DNA of 40,286 nt from Sporichthya sp. (GCF_013815995.1 NZ_JACDFE010000008.1:1-40286), one strand, 5' to 3'; shown: positions 24,515-35,390, numbered from the stretch's first letter. Translations and numbers: made by a program. The notes: generated by a model not told the origin, from the letters alone.

Positions 24515-25576
24515 CTAGACCCGGAAAAGGGATCGGTTGTTGAACAGGGAGAAGTCCTCGGCCGACCCGCTGAGGTCCTCGCGGTGGTATCGCTCGATGC
24601 GGTCCACCTCGGCGCTCGAGCCGAAGATGAACGGGATCCGCTGGTGCAGCGCGCCTGGTTGCACGTCGAGCACGCGGCCCCGCCCGGTGCTGGCCGATCC
24701 GCCGGCCTGCTCGACGATGAACGAGATCGGACTGCACTCGTACAACAGCCGCAGCCGTCCAGCCGAGCGGGCGTCCTTGCTGTCGGCCGGGTAGAGGAAG
24801 ACCCCGCCCCGGGTCAGGATCCGGAACGTCTCCGCGACCAGCGAGGCGACCCACCGCATGTTGAAGTCCCGCTCCCGCGGGCCCGCCCGGCCGACCAGGC
24901 ACTCGGCCACGTAGCGGCGCACGGGGGGCTCCCAGAACCGCTCGTTGGAGGTGTTGATCGCGAACTCGGACGTGTGCTCGGGAATCCGGATCTGAGGGTG
25001 AGTCAGGATGAAGGTGCCCAGCTCGCGGTCGAGGGTGTAGCCGTCCACCCCGGACCCGGTAGTCAGGATCAGCATGGTCGCCGGTCCGTACAGGGCGAAG
25101 CCGGCACAGACCTGCTCGGTGCCCGGCTGGAGGAAATCCGCCAGGGCCGGCTCGGCGCCGGGGTTCGGGGTCCGCAGGATCGAGAAGATGGTGCCGGTCG
25201 GGATGTTCGCGTCGATGTTGCTCGACCCGTCCAACGGGTCGAACACCAGCAGGTACTGCCCACGCCGGAAGCGCGTCGGCACCGGATAGAACGTCGCCAG
25301 CTCCTCAGACACCATCCCGGCCAGGTACCCGCCCCACTGCGTTTCGGCGATCATGATCTCGTTGCTCAGCACGTCCAGGCGTGCCTGCGCCTCGCCCTGG
25401 ACGTTGAGGGTTCCCGCCGCGCCGAGCGACCCGCCAAGCGCCCCCTTGTTGACCTGCAGGGCGATCGCCTGCACCGCGATGGTGATCGCCTGCAGCAGGC
25501 CGGCGAAGTCGCCGGGCGAGCCCGGACCGTCGGGCCCGACCAGCTCCTCGAGCGCCGGCGCGGCGACGCTAGGCAT
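24515..25576 (-). CDS. cbbF: Fructose-1,6-bisphosphatase class I
   Basis: A 353-residue phosphatase that converts fructose-1,6-bisphosphate to fructose-6-phosphate in the CBB cycle and gluconeogenesis. The metal-binding signature FDPLDGSSNIDAN is present, with SEE in the MVSEELAT segment and YSM-type region LLYECSPISFIVEQAGG. Class I is unusual for actinobacteria, which mostly use class II GlpX, so it probably came with the cbb locus. The ATG at 25576 overlaps the end of the aldolase gene by 8 bases. Many classes carry both FBP and sedoheptulose bisphosphate activity; this cannot be read here. Confidence 0.95.
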   Translation of the reverse strand: MPSVAAPALEELVGPDGPGSPGDFAGLLQAITIAVQAIALQVNKGALGGSLGAAGTLNVQGEAQARLDVLSNEIMIAETQWGGYLAGMVSEELATFYPVPTRFRRGQYLLVFDPLDGSSNIDANIPTGTIFSILRTPNPGAEPALADFLQPGTEQVCAGFALYGPATMLILTTGSGVDGYTLDRELGTFILTHPQIRIPEHTSEFAINTSNERFWEPPVRRYVAECLVGRAGPRERDFNMRWVASLVAETFRILTRGGVFLYPADSKDARSAGRLRLLYECSPISFIVEQAGGSASTGRGRVLDVQPGALHQRIPFIFGSSAEVDRIERYHREDLSGSAEDFSLFNNRSLFRV

Positions 25577-26616
25577 GGGCGGACACCAGACGCGACCCGT
25601 CGGCAGTCATCTCGGGGACGGTCGTGGTGCCGGTCGCGGCGGCGGCCCGGGCGCAGTTGGCCGCCAGCGCCGACTGGGCCGCCGGCACCGCAGCCGGATC
25701 GCCATGCCACGTGAGCAGCGCGTCGTTCACCAGAGCCCGGCCGAAGGAGAACGACAGCCGCCACGTCGTGTCGTTGCGGTCGGCGGCCTCCGCGGTAATG
25801 GCGGTCAGGTTGGCGCAGGCGCGCTCATTGCTCTGTCCGCCGGAGAGGGAAAACGACGCCCGGCACGGCGGCCGGCACCGCGCCCCGCAGCACCCGGACC
25901 GTGCGCGCGGCGATGTCCTCGGGAGTCGACTCCTCCTCGTTGTCGGCGAAGCCCGCGACCACCATGTTGGTCTTGAGTACCAGAGCCTGCGGATCGACGC
26001 CCATCAGGGCCAGGTGCTTGAACACGTTGGTGAGGACATTGGAGGTGACCGCCTGGCACAACGCGATCTCGTGCGCCCCGTCCATCAGGATCTCGGGCTC
26101 GACGATCGGGACCAGCCCGCACTCCTGGCACAGTGCCGCGAAGCGGGCCAGTGAATGCGCGTTGGCCCGCACGGCGCGCTTGCTCAAGCCGTTGGGGTCG
26201 AACACTGCGCGCCACTTCGCGAAGGTGGCCCCCAGTTCGCGGTACTCCAGCAAGCGCGGACGCAGGCCGTCGAGCCCCTCGGTCACCATCCCGCCGTTGG
26301 CGAACGGGAGGGGGGACGTCCCGGTATCCACCTTGATGCCGAGCCGGATGCCGCGTCCGGCGGCAGCGACCGGGAACGGCGTGCCGTCCGCCAGCGTCTG
26401 GCGCAGCGTCTCGTCGCAGACGATCATCCCGGAGATCCAGGCGGACAGCCGGGGTGTGGTGAGCAGCAGTTCGCGGTAGTCCCCCCGGGACTTCGCGGTC
26501 GCTGGCACCCCGGCCGCCGCCAGCCTCTTCGACATCGTGGCAACGCTCTCGTCCGCAGCCAGGATCCCCGCACCGGGGCGGACCAGATCAAGGGCGGTGT
26601 TCGGCAAGTTCGTCAT
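25569..26616 (-). CDS. Class I fructose-bisphosphate aldolase with one frameshift
   Basis: The first 250 codons give a class I (Schiff-base) aldolase: GILAADESVATMSKRL at the start, LVPIVEPEILMDGAHE, and the Schiff-base lysine in LVLKTNMVVAG. The uninterrupted frame stops after only 263 residues, with a wrong tail. Removing one base from the GGG at 25847-25849 (plus strand) restores VVFLSGGQSNERACANLTAI and the rest to SRLVSAHA and a TAG at 25569, giving about 348 residues, the normal length. So this is either a sequencing error or a very recent mutation. It cleaves or forms fructose-bisphosphate in the CBB cycle and heads the minus-strand cbb operon. Confidence 0.88.
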
Positions 26617-26651
26617 GGCCCGACGCTAGGGACGGGGCGCCAATGGGCACC

Positions 26652-26670
26652 TCACCCCTGCGAGGGGTGA
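26652..26670. promoter_or_regulatory. TCACCCC-N5-GGGGTGA palindrome in the divergent cbb promoter
   Basis: A perfect 7-bp inverted repeat, 36 bases upstream of the aldolase start on its strand. It uses the same half-sites as the N14 elements at 26713-26742 and 21733-21762, but with a shorter spacer. Another half-site (GGGTGAG) follows at 26674. Confidence 0.6.
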
Positions 26671-26712
26671 CGCGGGTGAGTGCCGGTCCCGGGCGAGCGC
26701 CTGACCGGCGAC

Positions 26713-26742
26713 CTCACCCCGGCCACCGCCCCGCGGGGTGAG
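26713..26742. promoter_or_regulatory. CTCACCCC-N14-GGGGTGAG element before cbbL
   Basis: A perfect 8-bp inverted repeat with a 14-base spacer, ending 33 bases before the cbbL start. It has the same arms and spacing as the element before the NarL-type regulator (21733-21762). Confidence 0.65.
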
Positions 26743-26766
26743 CCCCTCCGGTGCCGGTCCGCCTAG

Positions 26767-28227
<1,461 letters not shown>

Positions 28228-28237
28228 GAGTTCCGAC

Positions 28238-28660
28238 ATGCACCTGCGCCACGGAGCCTTCTCCTACCTGCCCGAACTGACCGACGACGAGATTGCCGCC
28301 CAGGTCCGTTACGCGCTGGGAAACGACTGGCCGGTCTCGATCGAGTTCACCGACGACCCACACCCGCGCAACGTGTACTGGGAGATGTGGGGCCTGCCGA
28401 TGTTCGACCTCGACGAGCCCGACGGGGTGCTGCGCGAGATCAACGAGTGCCGGGCGACGTACCCGCAGCACTACGTGCGGGTGCAGGCCTACGACGCGCG
28501 GCTGGGTCGGCAGACCACCGCGTTGAGCTTCCTGGTCCAGCGGCCCGCGCACGAGCCAGGGTTCCGGCTCGACCGGGTCGAGGTGCAGGGACGGGTGCAG
28601 CAGTATTCGATGCACTCCTATGCGACCCAGGCACCGGCCGGGGAACGGTACGGACGGTGA
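28238..28660 (+). CDS. cbbS: RuBisCO small subunit
   Basis: A 140-residue small subunit that caps the L8 core to give L8S8. Typical segments are [33 protein letters not shown] and HYVRVQAYD. The C-terminal extension ([20 protein letters not shown]) is the beta-hairpin of red-type small subunits. TAGGAG precedes the ATG by 8 bases. It lies 10 bases after cbbL and overlaps the cbbX start (GTGA). Confidence 0.96.
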   Translation: MHLRHGAFSYLPELTDDEIAAQVRYALGNDWPVSIEFTDDPHPRNVYWEMWGLPMFDLDEPDGVLREINECRATYPQHYVRVQAYDARLGRQTTALSFLVQRPAHEPGFRLDRVEVQGRVQQYSMHSYATQAPAGERYGR

Positions 28661-29625
28661 ACTCGGCGTTCGGTCTGGAGCGGCCGGGCGTCGGGCCGGC
28701 GCCGGCGCCGGCACCCGCCGGGGAAGACGGACCGGCGACGCCGGAACTGCTGCCGGACGACGCCAAGGTGAGCCTCGACGACGACGATGCGTCCGCCCAG
28801 GTTCTCCAGGTGCTGGCCCGCCTCGACACCGACCTGATCGGCCTGGCTGCGGTCAAGCGCCGGATCCGGGAGATCGCCGCGCTGTTGATGGTCGACCGGG
28901 CGCGAGCCCGGTTCGGGCTCAGTGCCAGCAAGCCGTCGCTGCACATGAGCTTCGCCGGGAGCCCGGGCACCGGCAAGACCACCGTCGCCCTGCGGATGGC
29001 CGAGATCCTGCACGCGCTGGGCTACCTGCGGCTGCCCAAGGTCCACGCGGTGACACGCGAGGACCTCGTCGGCCAGTTCATCGGGCACACCGCACCGAAG
29101 ACCAAGGAGGCAATGGCCAAGGCGGCCGGGGGCGTGCTGTTCATCGACGAGGCCTACTACCTGCACCGGCCGGAGAACGAGCGCGACTACGGCCAGGAGG
29201 CCATCGAGATCCTGCTGGCGGAGATGGAGTCCGAGCGGGGTTCACTGGTGGTGATCTTCGCGGGCTACCCGGACCGGATGGGCGCCTTCTTCGCGTCCAA
29301 CCCGGGGCTGAGCTCGCGGGTGGCGCACCACATCGAGTTCGCCGAGTACAGCGCGGGCGAGCTGGCCGAGATCGCAGAGCTGATGGTGGCCCGGGATCAC
29401 TACGTGTTCGATGCCGCGGCCCGCGGGGCGTTCACGGAGTACCTCGATCTGCGGATGGCGCAGCCGCAGTTCGCCAACGCGCGCAGCGTCCGCAATGCGC
29501 TGGAGCGGGCCCGGCTGCGGCAGGCCAACCGGCTGGTCCAGGCCGGCGGTGCGGTGACCCGCGACGACCTGATGACCCTGACCGAGGCCGACATCCGCGG
29601 GAGCCGAGTGTTCGGCCGATCCTGA
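28657..29625 (+). CDS. cbbX: CbbX, AAA+ red-type RuBisCO activase
   Basis: A 322-residue AAA+ ATPase that removes inhibitory sugar phosphates from red-type RuBisCO by pulling on the large-subunit tail. Walker A is GSPGTGKTT, Walker B is [12 protein letters not shown], and pore and sensor segments include [16 protein letters not shown]. The N-terminal 35 residues are an Ala/Pro-rich, probably disordered extension before the conserved core ([20 protein letters not shown]). The start is a GTG overlapping the cbbS stop. It completes the operon; the gene on the other strand ends only 5 bases away. Confidence 0.96.
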   Translation: MNSAFGLERPGVGPAPAPAPAGEDGPATPELLPDDAKVSLDDDDASAQVLQVLARLDTDLIGLAAVKRRIREIAALLMVDRARARFGLSASKPSLHMSFAGSPGTGKTTVALRMAEILHALGYLRLPKVHAVTREDLVGQFIGHTAPKTKEAMAKAAGGVLFIDEAYYLHRPENERDYGQEAIEILLAEMESERGSLVVIFAGYPDRMGAFFASNPGLSSRVAHHIEFAEYSAGELAEIAELMVARDHYVFDAAARGAFTEYLDLRMAQPQFANARSVRNALERARLRQANRLVQAGGAVTRDDLMTLTEADIRGSRVFGRS

Positions 29626-29630
29626 GCGGC

Positions 29631-29843
29631 TCAGTCGCCGCGTTCACTGATGGGCGTGACGCTTCGCTCGTCCTGGAGCCCGGTCGGGGAGTGCCAGTAC
29701 GGCGAAGCAGCGCGACCCGTCATAGGGGAATGGCGGCGAACCGGCCTGTTGGCGCCGAGCGCCCACGCCAGCGTGAACGCGAGTGATGCCCCGGTACCCG
29801 TCAGGCACATCGCCCATGCGGACATATTCGATGACTCGACCAC
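29631..29843 (-). CDS. Small putative membrane protein
   Basis: A 70-residue frame with one predicted membrane helix (WAMCLTGTGASLAFTLAWAL) followed by a polar tail. The GTG at 29843 is preceded by GGAAAGG at a suitable distance; an ATG six codons later is an alternative. It is convergent with cbbX with 5 bases between. I do not recognise it. It may be an independent small gene or chance coding. Confidence 0.45.
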   Translation of the reverse strand: MVESSNMSAWAMCLTGTGASLAFTLAWALGANRPVRRHSPMTGRAASPYWHSPTGLQDERSVTPISERGD

Positions 29844-29956
29844 GGCGGCCTTTCCGATGTTGGGCCCATCACGTTGTCAAGCGCCCGGCCTCGGCGCCTC
29901 CCCCGGTGGGGTGGTCCGGGGGAGGAGAGCGAGGTCGCCCGTGCGAGGTCGGCGGG

Positions 29957-30295
29957 CTAACTCAGGATCGTGACCAGGTCCGCGACGCCGAGGGCGAGCA
30001 CGCCGGCGGTGATCAGCAGCAGCGGCCTTGTGGGCACGTGCGCGTAGCGGGTCTTGTCGCTGTCGGCGATCTCGTCGGCCCGTAGCCGACCGAGTACCGC
30101 GACCATCAATGCCAGCGCCAGCGACAGCGCAGCGGCGGTGAATCGGGCCGGGCCGCCCCCGCCCGGATCGCGGACCACCAGGAGCGCGCCGTGCGCAATC
30201 AGCGCCAGCGCGGTGCGGTCCCAAGCCATCAGCGTCCGTTGGGACGGCCAGCCGGGCAGCTGAGCTCGGGGTCCCGAGATCGGCGTGAGCTTCAT
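29957..30295 (-). CDS. DUF202 family membrane protein (second of a pair)
   Basis: A 112-residue protein of the YidH-type DUF202 family with three membrane helices. The N-terminal family motif is RTLMAWDRTALALIAHGALL, and later helices include LALALMVAVLG and LLLITAGVLALGVADLV. Its start overlaps the stop of the other DUF202 gene (ATGA), so they are co-translated and probably form a heteromer. The function of the family is unknown. The pair is divergent from the iron-sulfur/NrfD operon. Confidence 0.8.
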   Translation of the reverse strand: MKLTPISGPRAQLPGWPSQRTLMAWDRTALALIAHGALLVVRDPGGGGPARFTAAALSLALALMVAVLGRLRADEIADSDKTRYAHVPTRPLLLITAGVLALGVADLVTILS

Positions 30296-30651
30296 CGGGC
30301 CAGGAGCACGACGACCGCGACGCCCACCGCCACCACGGCGAGCCCGAGGTAGATCGGGTCGCGGGAGGCGGCCAGATTTTCGTGCTGCTGCATCGCCTGC
30401 TGGACCCGGTGCCAGCGTCGGATGCTGGCCAGCACCACAGCGATGCCGAGCAGCGCGAGCGCGAAGCCGATGCCCTTCTCGGCGTTGTCGGCGTCCTCGC
30501 CGCTCGCGGGGACGACGTGCACCAGGGCGACGGCGCCGGCGAGCAGGCCCAGTGCGGTCCGCAGCCAGGCCAGGAACGTGCGCTCGTTGGCCAGCGTGAA
30601 CCGGTAGTCGAGGTCGTGCCCGTCCTCGCGCGGGGGTTGTCCGGCGTCCAT
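30292..30651 (-). CDS. DUF202 family membrane protein (first of a pair)
   Basis: A 119-residue DUF202 protein, with FTLANERTFLAWLRTALGLL as the family signature after a short charged N-terminus, then two more membrane helices (FALALLGIAVVLAS and LGLAVVAVGVAVVVLLA). It is translationally coupled to the following DUF202 gene. The 140 bases between it and the divergent NrfD-type gene hold the TTGTACGTACAA operator, so both directions could be regulated together. Confidence 0.85.
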   Translation of the reverse strand: MDAGQPPREDGHDLDYRFTLANERTFLAWLRTALGLLAGAVALVHVVPASGEDADNAEKGIGFALALLGIAVVLASIRRWHRVQQAMQQHENLAASRDPIYLGLAVVAVGVAVVVLLAR

Positions 30652-30743
30652 CCCACCTCCTGGCCGAGTCCTGAGGCGGCCCGCCTCCGAGGGAAGCGTG
30701 GCACGACCGGCAAGGCTGGTGGTGTGGCCGCGCCGTACGGTCT

Positions 30744-30757
30744 ATTGTACGTACAAT
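30744..30757. promoter_or_regulatory. Operator of the sulfur set: perfect palindrome ATTGTACGTACAAT
   Basis: A perfect 14-bp palindrome, 34 bases before the iron-sulfur/NrfD gene start. It is the best match of the three TTGTnCGnACAA sites and could also affect the divergent DUF202 pair. Confidence 0.7.
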
Positions 30758-30791
30758 TGCGCTACCCCGACCGCCACGGGAGACGCCCCTC

Positions 30792-32396
30792 ATGCGCTAC
30801 GGCTTCGCGATCGACCAACGCACCTGCATCGGGTGCCATGCCTGCACGGTCGCGTGCAAGACCGAGCACGAGATCCCGGTCGGTCAGTTCCGCACCTGGG
30901 TGAAGTACGTCGACTCCGGCACCTTCCCGGACAACACCCGCGACTTCGGCGTCATGCGCTGCAACCACTGCACCGACGCCCCGTGCGTCGCGATCTGCCC
31001 GACGCACGCGCTGTTCACCCGCAGCGACGGCATCGTCGACTTCGACGGCGACAGCTGCATCGGCTGCAAGAGCTGCCAGCAGGCCTGCCCGTACGACGCG
31101 ATCTACATCGACGCGAACACCCACACCGCGGCCAAGTGCAACTTCTGCGCCCACCGCGTCGACGAGGGTCTCGAGCCGGCCTGCGTCGTGGTCTGCCCGA
31201 CGCACTCGATCTGGGTCGGCGACCTCTCCGACCCCCTGAGCGGCATCTCCCAACTGCTCGCCGAGGGCGCGGTCGAGAACCAGGTCGCGGTAAGGGCGCC
31301 GGAGCAGAAGACCGGCCCCAATGTCTTCTACCTCGGCGCGACCATCCCGGTGCTCAACCCGCTCGAAGCCCCGGTCGACGACACCTACATCTTCAGCGAG
31401 CCCGACCCGCACCGCGCGATGGTCTCCTCGCACCTGCCGCCCTCGGCGGACAACGCCAAGACCACCCTGAACACCGCCCACCCGCGGCCCTGGGGCTGGC
31501 GCGTCACCACCTACCTCTGGACCAAGGGCGTCGCCGCCGGCGCTGTGCTGGTTGCGGCCCTGGCGGTCCTGTTCGACATCGACCTCGGCCGCTTCGGTTC
31601 GATCGGCGCCCCGCTGGTCGGCCTGATCGGCGCCGCCGTCACCGGCGTTCTGCTGATCACGGACCTGAAGCGACCCGAGCGCTTCTACTACATCTTCACC
31701 AAGGGCAACCGGACCTCGTGGCTGTTCCTCGGCTCGTGGGCGCTCGCCATCTTCGGCGCGATCCTCACCGGCTGGCTGGGCGCAGGGCTCTTGGCGGAGA
31801 ACGGCGCCGGTTGGGCCGAGGACGTCTGGAAGGTCCTCGCCGTGATCTCGATCCCCGCTGCCGTGATGGCGGCCGGGTACACGGCCTTCCTGTTCAACCA
31901 GGCCAAGGGTCGCGACCTCTGGGAGTCGCGCCTGCTCTTCCCGCACCTGATCGCCCAGGCGGTCATGGTCGGCGCGGGCGCCATGGCGATCCTCATCGGT
32001 CCGGCGAACAAGCCGATCGGCGGCCTTGCCGACCTACCGGCGCCTTCCAACGGACTGGCCTACGGATTCGTTTGGATCCCTGAGGCCGAACAACTCGTGG
32101 TCCGCGCCCTGGTGATCGCGACCGTCCTGCACATCGCGTTCTCCCTGGTGGAGTTCTACGGCAAGCACGAGACCAAGCAAGCCACTGCGGCGGCGCACCT
32201 GGTCACCCACGGGCCGTACCGCCCGCTGTTCCTCGGCTCACTGGTCGCGTGTGTGATCGCCGCCGGCCTGGCGATGGGCGCGTGGGACGGCGAGCACATG
32301 GGGCTCGCGGTGGTGGCGGGGCTGATCGTCCAAGGCGCTTTGCTCGCCTACGAATCTGTGTTCGTCCGCGCGGGACAGGACATCCCGCTGTCATGA
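30792..32396 (+). CDS. Fused four-[4Fe-4S] ferredoxin subunit and NrfD-type membrane anchor (SoeB-SoeC-like)
   Basis: A 534-residue fusion. Residues 1-180 carry four cysteine clusters: CIGCHACTVAC, CNHCTDAPCVAIC, CIGCKSCQQAC and CNFC followed by CVVVC, as in the electron-transfer subunits of molybdenum enzymes. Residues about 235-530 form eight membrane helices of the NrfD/PsrC quinone-reacting type (e.g. LVGLIGAAVTGVLLITDLKR and LHIAFSLVEFYG). These are usually two separate proteins. It would pass electrons between the catalytic subunit encoded next (ATGA overlap) and the quinone pool. No signal peptide is present, so the iron-sulfur part faces the cytoplasm. Confidence 0.92.
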   Translation: MRYGFAIDQRTCIGCHACTVACKTEHEIPVGQFRTWVKYVDSGTFPDNTRDFGVMRCNHCTDAPCVAICPTHALFTRSDGIVDFDGDSCIGCKSCQQACPYDAIYIDANTHTAAKCNFCAHRVDEGLEPACVVVCPTHSIWVGDLSDPLSGISQLLAEGAVENQVAVRAPEQKTGPNVFYLGATIPVLNPLEAPVDDTYIFSEPDPHRAMVSSHLPPSADNAKTTLNTAHPRPWGWRVTTYLWTKGVAAGAVLVAALAVLFDIDLGRFGSIGAPLVGLIGAAVTGVLLITDLKRPERFYYIFTKGNRTSWLFLGSWALAIFGAILTGWLGAGLLAENGAGWAEDVWKVLAVISIPAAVMAAGYTAFLFNQAKGRDLWESRLLFPHLIAQAVMVGAGAMAILIGPANKPIGGLADLPAPSNGLAYGFVWIPEAEQLVVRALVIATVLHIAFSLVEFYGKHETKQATAAAHLVTHGPYRPLFLGSLVACVIAAGLAMGAWDGEHMGLAVVAGLIVQGALLAYESVFVRAGQDIPLS

Positions 32397-35263
32397 CGAC
32401 AACCCCGGAACGCGCCAAGCAGGCCGAGGACACTGCGCCCGCGCCGCGCAAGCTGCCCGGTGACCGCACCCACGAGGGCCTGCGCAACTTCCCGCCGGTC
32501 GAGAACTGGGACAACCACGTCGAGTACGACGCCAAGGCGCACCCGCGCAAGGTGCCGCACACCTACATGCTGATCCCGACGACGTGCTTCAACTGCGAGT
32601 CCGCCTGCGGCCTGCTCGCCTACGTCGACAAGGACGACCTGTCGGTCAAGAAGGTCGAGGGCAACCCGGCGCACCCGGGCTCGCGGGGACGCAACTGCGC
32701 CAAGGGCCCGGCGACCATCAACCAGATCAACGACCCGGAGCGGATCCTGCACCCGCTCAAGCGGGTCGGCGAACGCGGCGGCGGCCAGTGGGAGCAGGTC
32801 TCCTGGGACGACGCGCTCGACGACATCGCCGGCCGGATCCGCAGGGCGATCCAGGAGGACCGCCACGAAGAAGTGGCCTACCACGTGGGCCGTCCCGGCG
32901 AGGACGGCTTCGCCGAGCGGGTGCTGCAGGCCTGGGGCTGCGACGGGCACAACTCCCACACGCAGGTCTGCTCCTCCGGTGCGCGGTTGGGCCAGACCCT
33001 GTGGGGCGGCTACGACCGGCCGAGTCCGGACCATGCCAACGCCAAGGTGATCCTGCTGTTCTCCAGCCACCTGGAGACCGGGCACTACTTCAACCCGCAC
33101 GCCCAGCGGATCATGGAGGGCAAGCAGGGCGGCGCGAAGCTGATCGTCGTCGACCCGCGGATGTCCAACACCGCGAGCCACGCCGACATCTGGCTGGCGC
33201 CCTGGCCGGGCAGCGAGGCGGCGCTGCTGCTGTCCATCGCGAGTCATCTTCTGAAGACCCGTCAGATCGACGAGGCCTTCCTCCGCCGCTGGCTGAACTG
33301 GGACGTCTACCTGCGCGAGCTGCACCCGGACACTGAGCCCACGTTCGAGAACTTCCTCGACCGGCTCGAGGCGGACTACGCCGAGTACACCTTCGAGTTC
33401 GCCGCTGCCGAGTCCCAGGTCCCGATCGAGCGGATCCGCGCGATCGCCGAGGCCGTCGCCGACTGCGACCACAAGCTTTCCGCGCACATCTGGCGGTCAG
33501 CTGCCGCGGGCAACTACGGCGGCTGGGCCGTCGCGCGCGCGATGTGGTTCGTGCTCGCGCTGACCGGTTCGATCGGCACCGTCGGCGGCACCGCGCCCAA
33601 TGGCTGGAACAAGTTCATCCCGCACGGCCCGGACGTCCCCGCCCACGATCACTGGAACCCGCTGACCTGGCCGGAGGAGTACCCGCTGGCCTGCAACGAG
33701 ATGTCGATCCTGCTGCCGCACTTCCTCGCCGAGGGTCGCGGCGTCATGGACGTCTACTTCTCCCGGGTGTTCAACCCGATCTGGACCTACCCCGACGGCT
33801 TCACCTGGATGAAGGCGCTCTCCGACCCGGAGAAGGTCCGCTGCCACGTCGCACTGACCCCGACCTGGTCGGAGACCGCCGAGTTCGCGGACTACGTGCT
33901 CCCGATGGGCCACTCCACCGAGCGCCACGACACCCACTCCTACGAGACCCACGCTGCGCGCTGGCTCGGCTTCCGCCAGCCGGTCAAGCGGGTCGCGATG
34001 GACAAGCTCGGCATGCCCTACACCGACACCCGGGACTCGAACCCCGGCGAGGTGTGGGAGGAGAACGAGCTCTGGTTCGAGCTGTCCTGGCGCATCGACC
34101 CGGACGGCTCGATGGGCATCCGGCAGCACTTCGAGTCCAAGTACCGCCCCGGTGAGAAGGTGACCGTCGACGAGTACTACCGCTGGATCTTCGAGAACCG
34201 GATCCCCGGCCTGCACGAGAAGGCGGACGCGGAGGGCCTCACGCCGTTGGCCTACATGCGCAAGTACGGCGTGGTCGAGATCGCCGACAACCTCTACCGT
34301 CAGGACGAGCGCCCGCTCACTGAGGCCGAACTCGACGGCGCGGTGCCGGACGAGAACGGCGTGCTACGCAAGCTCACCGACCTGGACTCCGTCCCGCCGC
34401 TGATCGGCGAGGCCGGCGCGGTCGGGGTCCAGCACGAGGACGGCTCCGTCACCGCCGGCTGGCTCTCGCCCTCGCGCAAGCTGGAGATCTACTCCACCCC
34501 GATGAAGGAATGGGGTTGGCCCGAGCACGCGACCCCGGGCTACATCCGCTCCCACGTCGCCGCGTCCGAGATCGATCTGCCCGCCGGCGACCTGGTGCTG
34601 GTCCCGACCTTCCGACTGCCGACCCTGATCCACACCCGCTCCGGCAACGCCAAGTACCTCAACGAGATCTCCAACTCCCACCCGCTGTGGCTGAACTCGG
34701 TCGACGCCAAGCGGCACGGGGTCAAGACCGGCGACCTGGTCCGGCTGCGCACCTCGATCGGCTACTTCGTGCCGCGGGTGTGGGTGACCGAGGCGATCCG
34801 CCCCGGCGTTTGCGCGCTGAGCCACCACATGGGCCGCTGGCGCCTGCACGACACCGAGGGCTCGCGCTGGGTGCAGGGGCTGGTCGACATCACGCACCCG
34901 GACGGCCCGGACTCCTTCATGCTCCGCTACAAGGGCGGCATCGAGCCCTTCGAGTCCGACGACCCGGACTCGAAGCGGATCTGGTGGACCGACCCCGGCG
35001 TGCACCAGAACCTAGCTTTCGCCGTGCAGGCCGACCCGTGGTCGGGCCAGCAGTGCTGGCTGCAGAAGGTCCGGATGACGCACGCCGAGCCCGACGACCG
35101 CTACGGCGACGTCTGGGTCGACACGGCGAAGTCGATGGAGATGTACCGGGAGTGGCTGGCCAAGACCCGGACCACCCTCGGCCCCGGTGGTCAGCGCCGC
35201 CCCGAGTTCCTGATGCGCCCGGTCAAGCCCCGCCGCCGCGCCTTCCTCGTCGACCCCGAATGA
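32393..35263 (+). CDS. Molybdopterin oxidoreductase catalytic subunit, SoeA-like (probable sulfite dehydrogenase)
   Basis: A 956-residue CISM-type enzyme. The N-terminal [4Fe-4S] motif is CFNCESACG with a fourth Cys in GRNCAKG. The probable molybdenum ligand is the Cys in HTQVCSSGARLG. The dinucleotide-binding C-terminal domain has LVPTFRLPTLIHTRSGNAKY. It lacks a Tat signal, so it is cytoplasmic like SoeA and unlike exported PsrA/PhsA/TtrA. The role proposed is oxidation of sulfite to sulfate with electrons to quinone; polysulfide, thiosulfate or another substrate is possible. The start overlaps the fused anchor subunit gene (ATGA). Sulfite would come from the persulfide dioxygenase, which shares its operator. 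Confidence 0.85.
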   Translation: MTTTPERAKQAEDTAPAPRKLPGDRTHEGLRNFPPVENWDNHVEYDAKAHPRKVPHTYMLIPTTCFNCESACGLLAYVDKDDLSVKKVEGNPAHPGSRGRNCAKGPATINQINDPERILHPLKRVGERGGGQWEQVSWDDALDDIAGRIRRAIQEDRHEEVAYHVGRPGEDGFAERVLQAWGCDGHNSHTQVCSSGARLGQTLWGGYDRPSPDHANAKVILLFSSHLETGHYFNPHAQRIMEGKQGGAKLIVVDPRMSNTASHADIWLAPWPGSEAALLLSIASHLLKTRQIDEAFLRRWLNWDVYLRELHPDTEPTFENFLDRLEADYAEYTFEFAAAESQVPIERIRAIAEAVADCDHKLSAHIWRSAAAGNYGGWAVARAMWFVLALTGSIGTVGGTAPNGWNKFIPHGPDVPAHDHWNPLTWPEEYPLACNEMSILLPHFLAEGRGVMDVYFSRVFNPIWTYPDGFTWMKALSDPEKVRCHVALTPTWSETAEFADYVLPMGHSTERHDTHSYETHAARWLGFRQPVKRVAMDKLGMPYTDTRDSNPGEVWEENELWFELSWRIDPDGSMGIRQHFESKYRPGEKVTVDEYYRWIFENRIPGLHEKADAEGLTPLAYMRKYGVVEIADNLYRQDERPLTEAELDGAVPDENGVLRKLTDLDSVPPLIGEAGAVGVQHEDGSVTAGWLSPSRKLEIYSTPMKEWGWPEHATPGYIRSHVAASEIDLPAGDLVLVPTFRLPTLIHTRSGNAKYLNEISNSHPLWLNSVDAKRHGVKTGDLVRLRTSIGYFVPRVWVTEAIRPGVCALSHHMGRWRLHDTEGSRWVQGLVDITHPDGPDSFMLRYKGGIEPFESDDPDSKRIWWTDPGVHQNLAFAVQADPWSGQQCWLQKVRMTHAEPDDRYGDVWVDTAKSMEMYREWLAKTRTTLGPGGQRRPEFLMRPVKPRRRAFLVDPE

Positions 35264-35390
35264 CGCAACGGGGTGGCAGAAGGAACGCCGCCAGCTCTAC
35301 CGCCGGGTAAGGACGGGTCAAACCCGGACAACTCCGCTCGGTTTCGGGCGCTCGGTCGCGGAGAATCCCTGGAAGACGAGAGGGACGCGG

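Noticed and set aside
32393-35263. Formate dehydrogenase or nitrate reductase assignment for the molybdenum enzyme
   Set aside because: No selenocysteine/FDH-type motif and no NarG features; the NrfD-type partner and sulfur context favour the sulfur CISM group.
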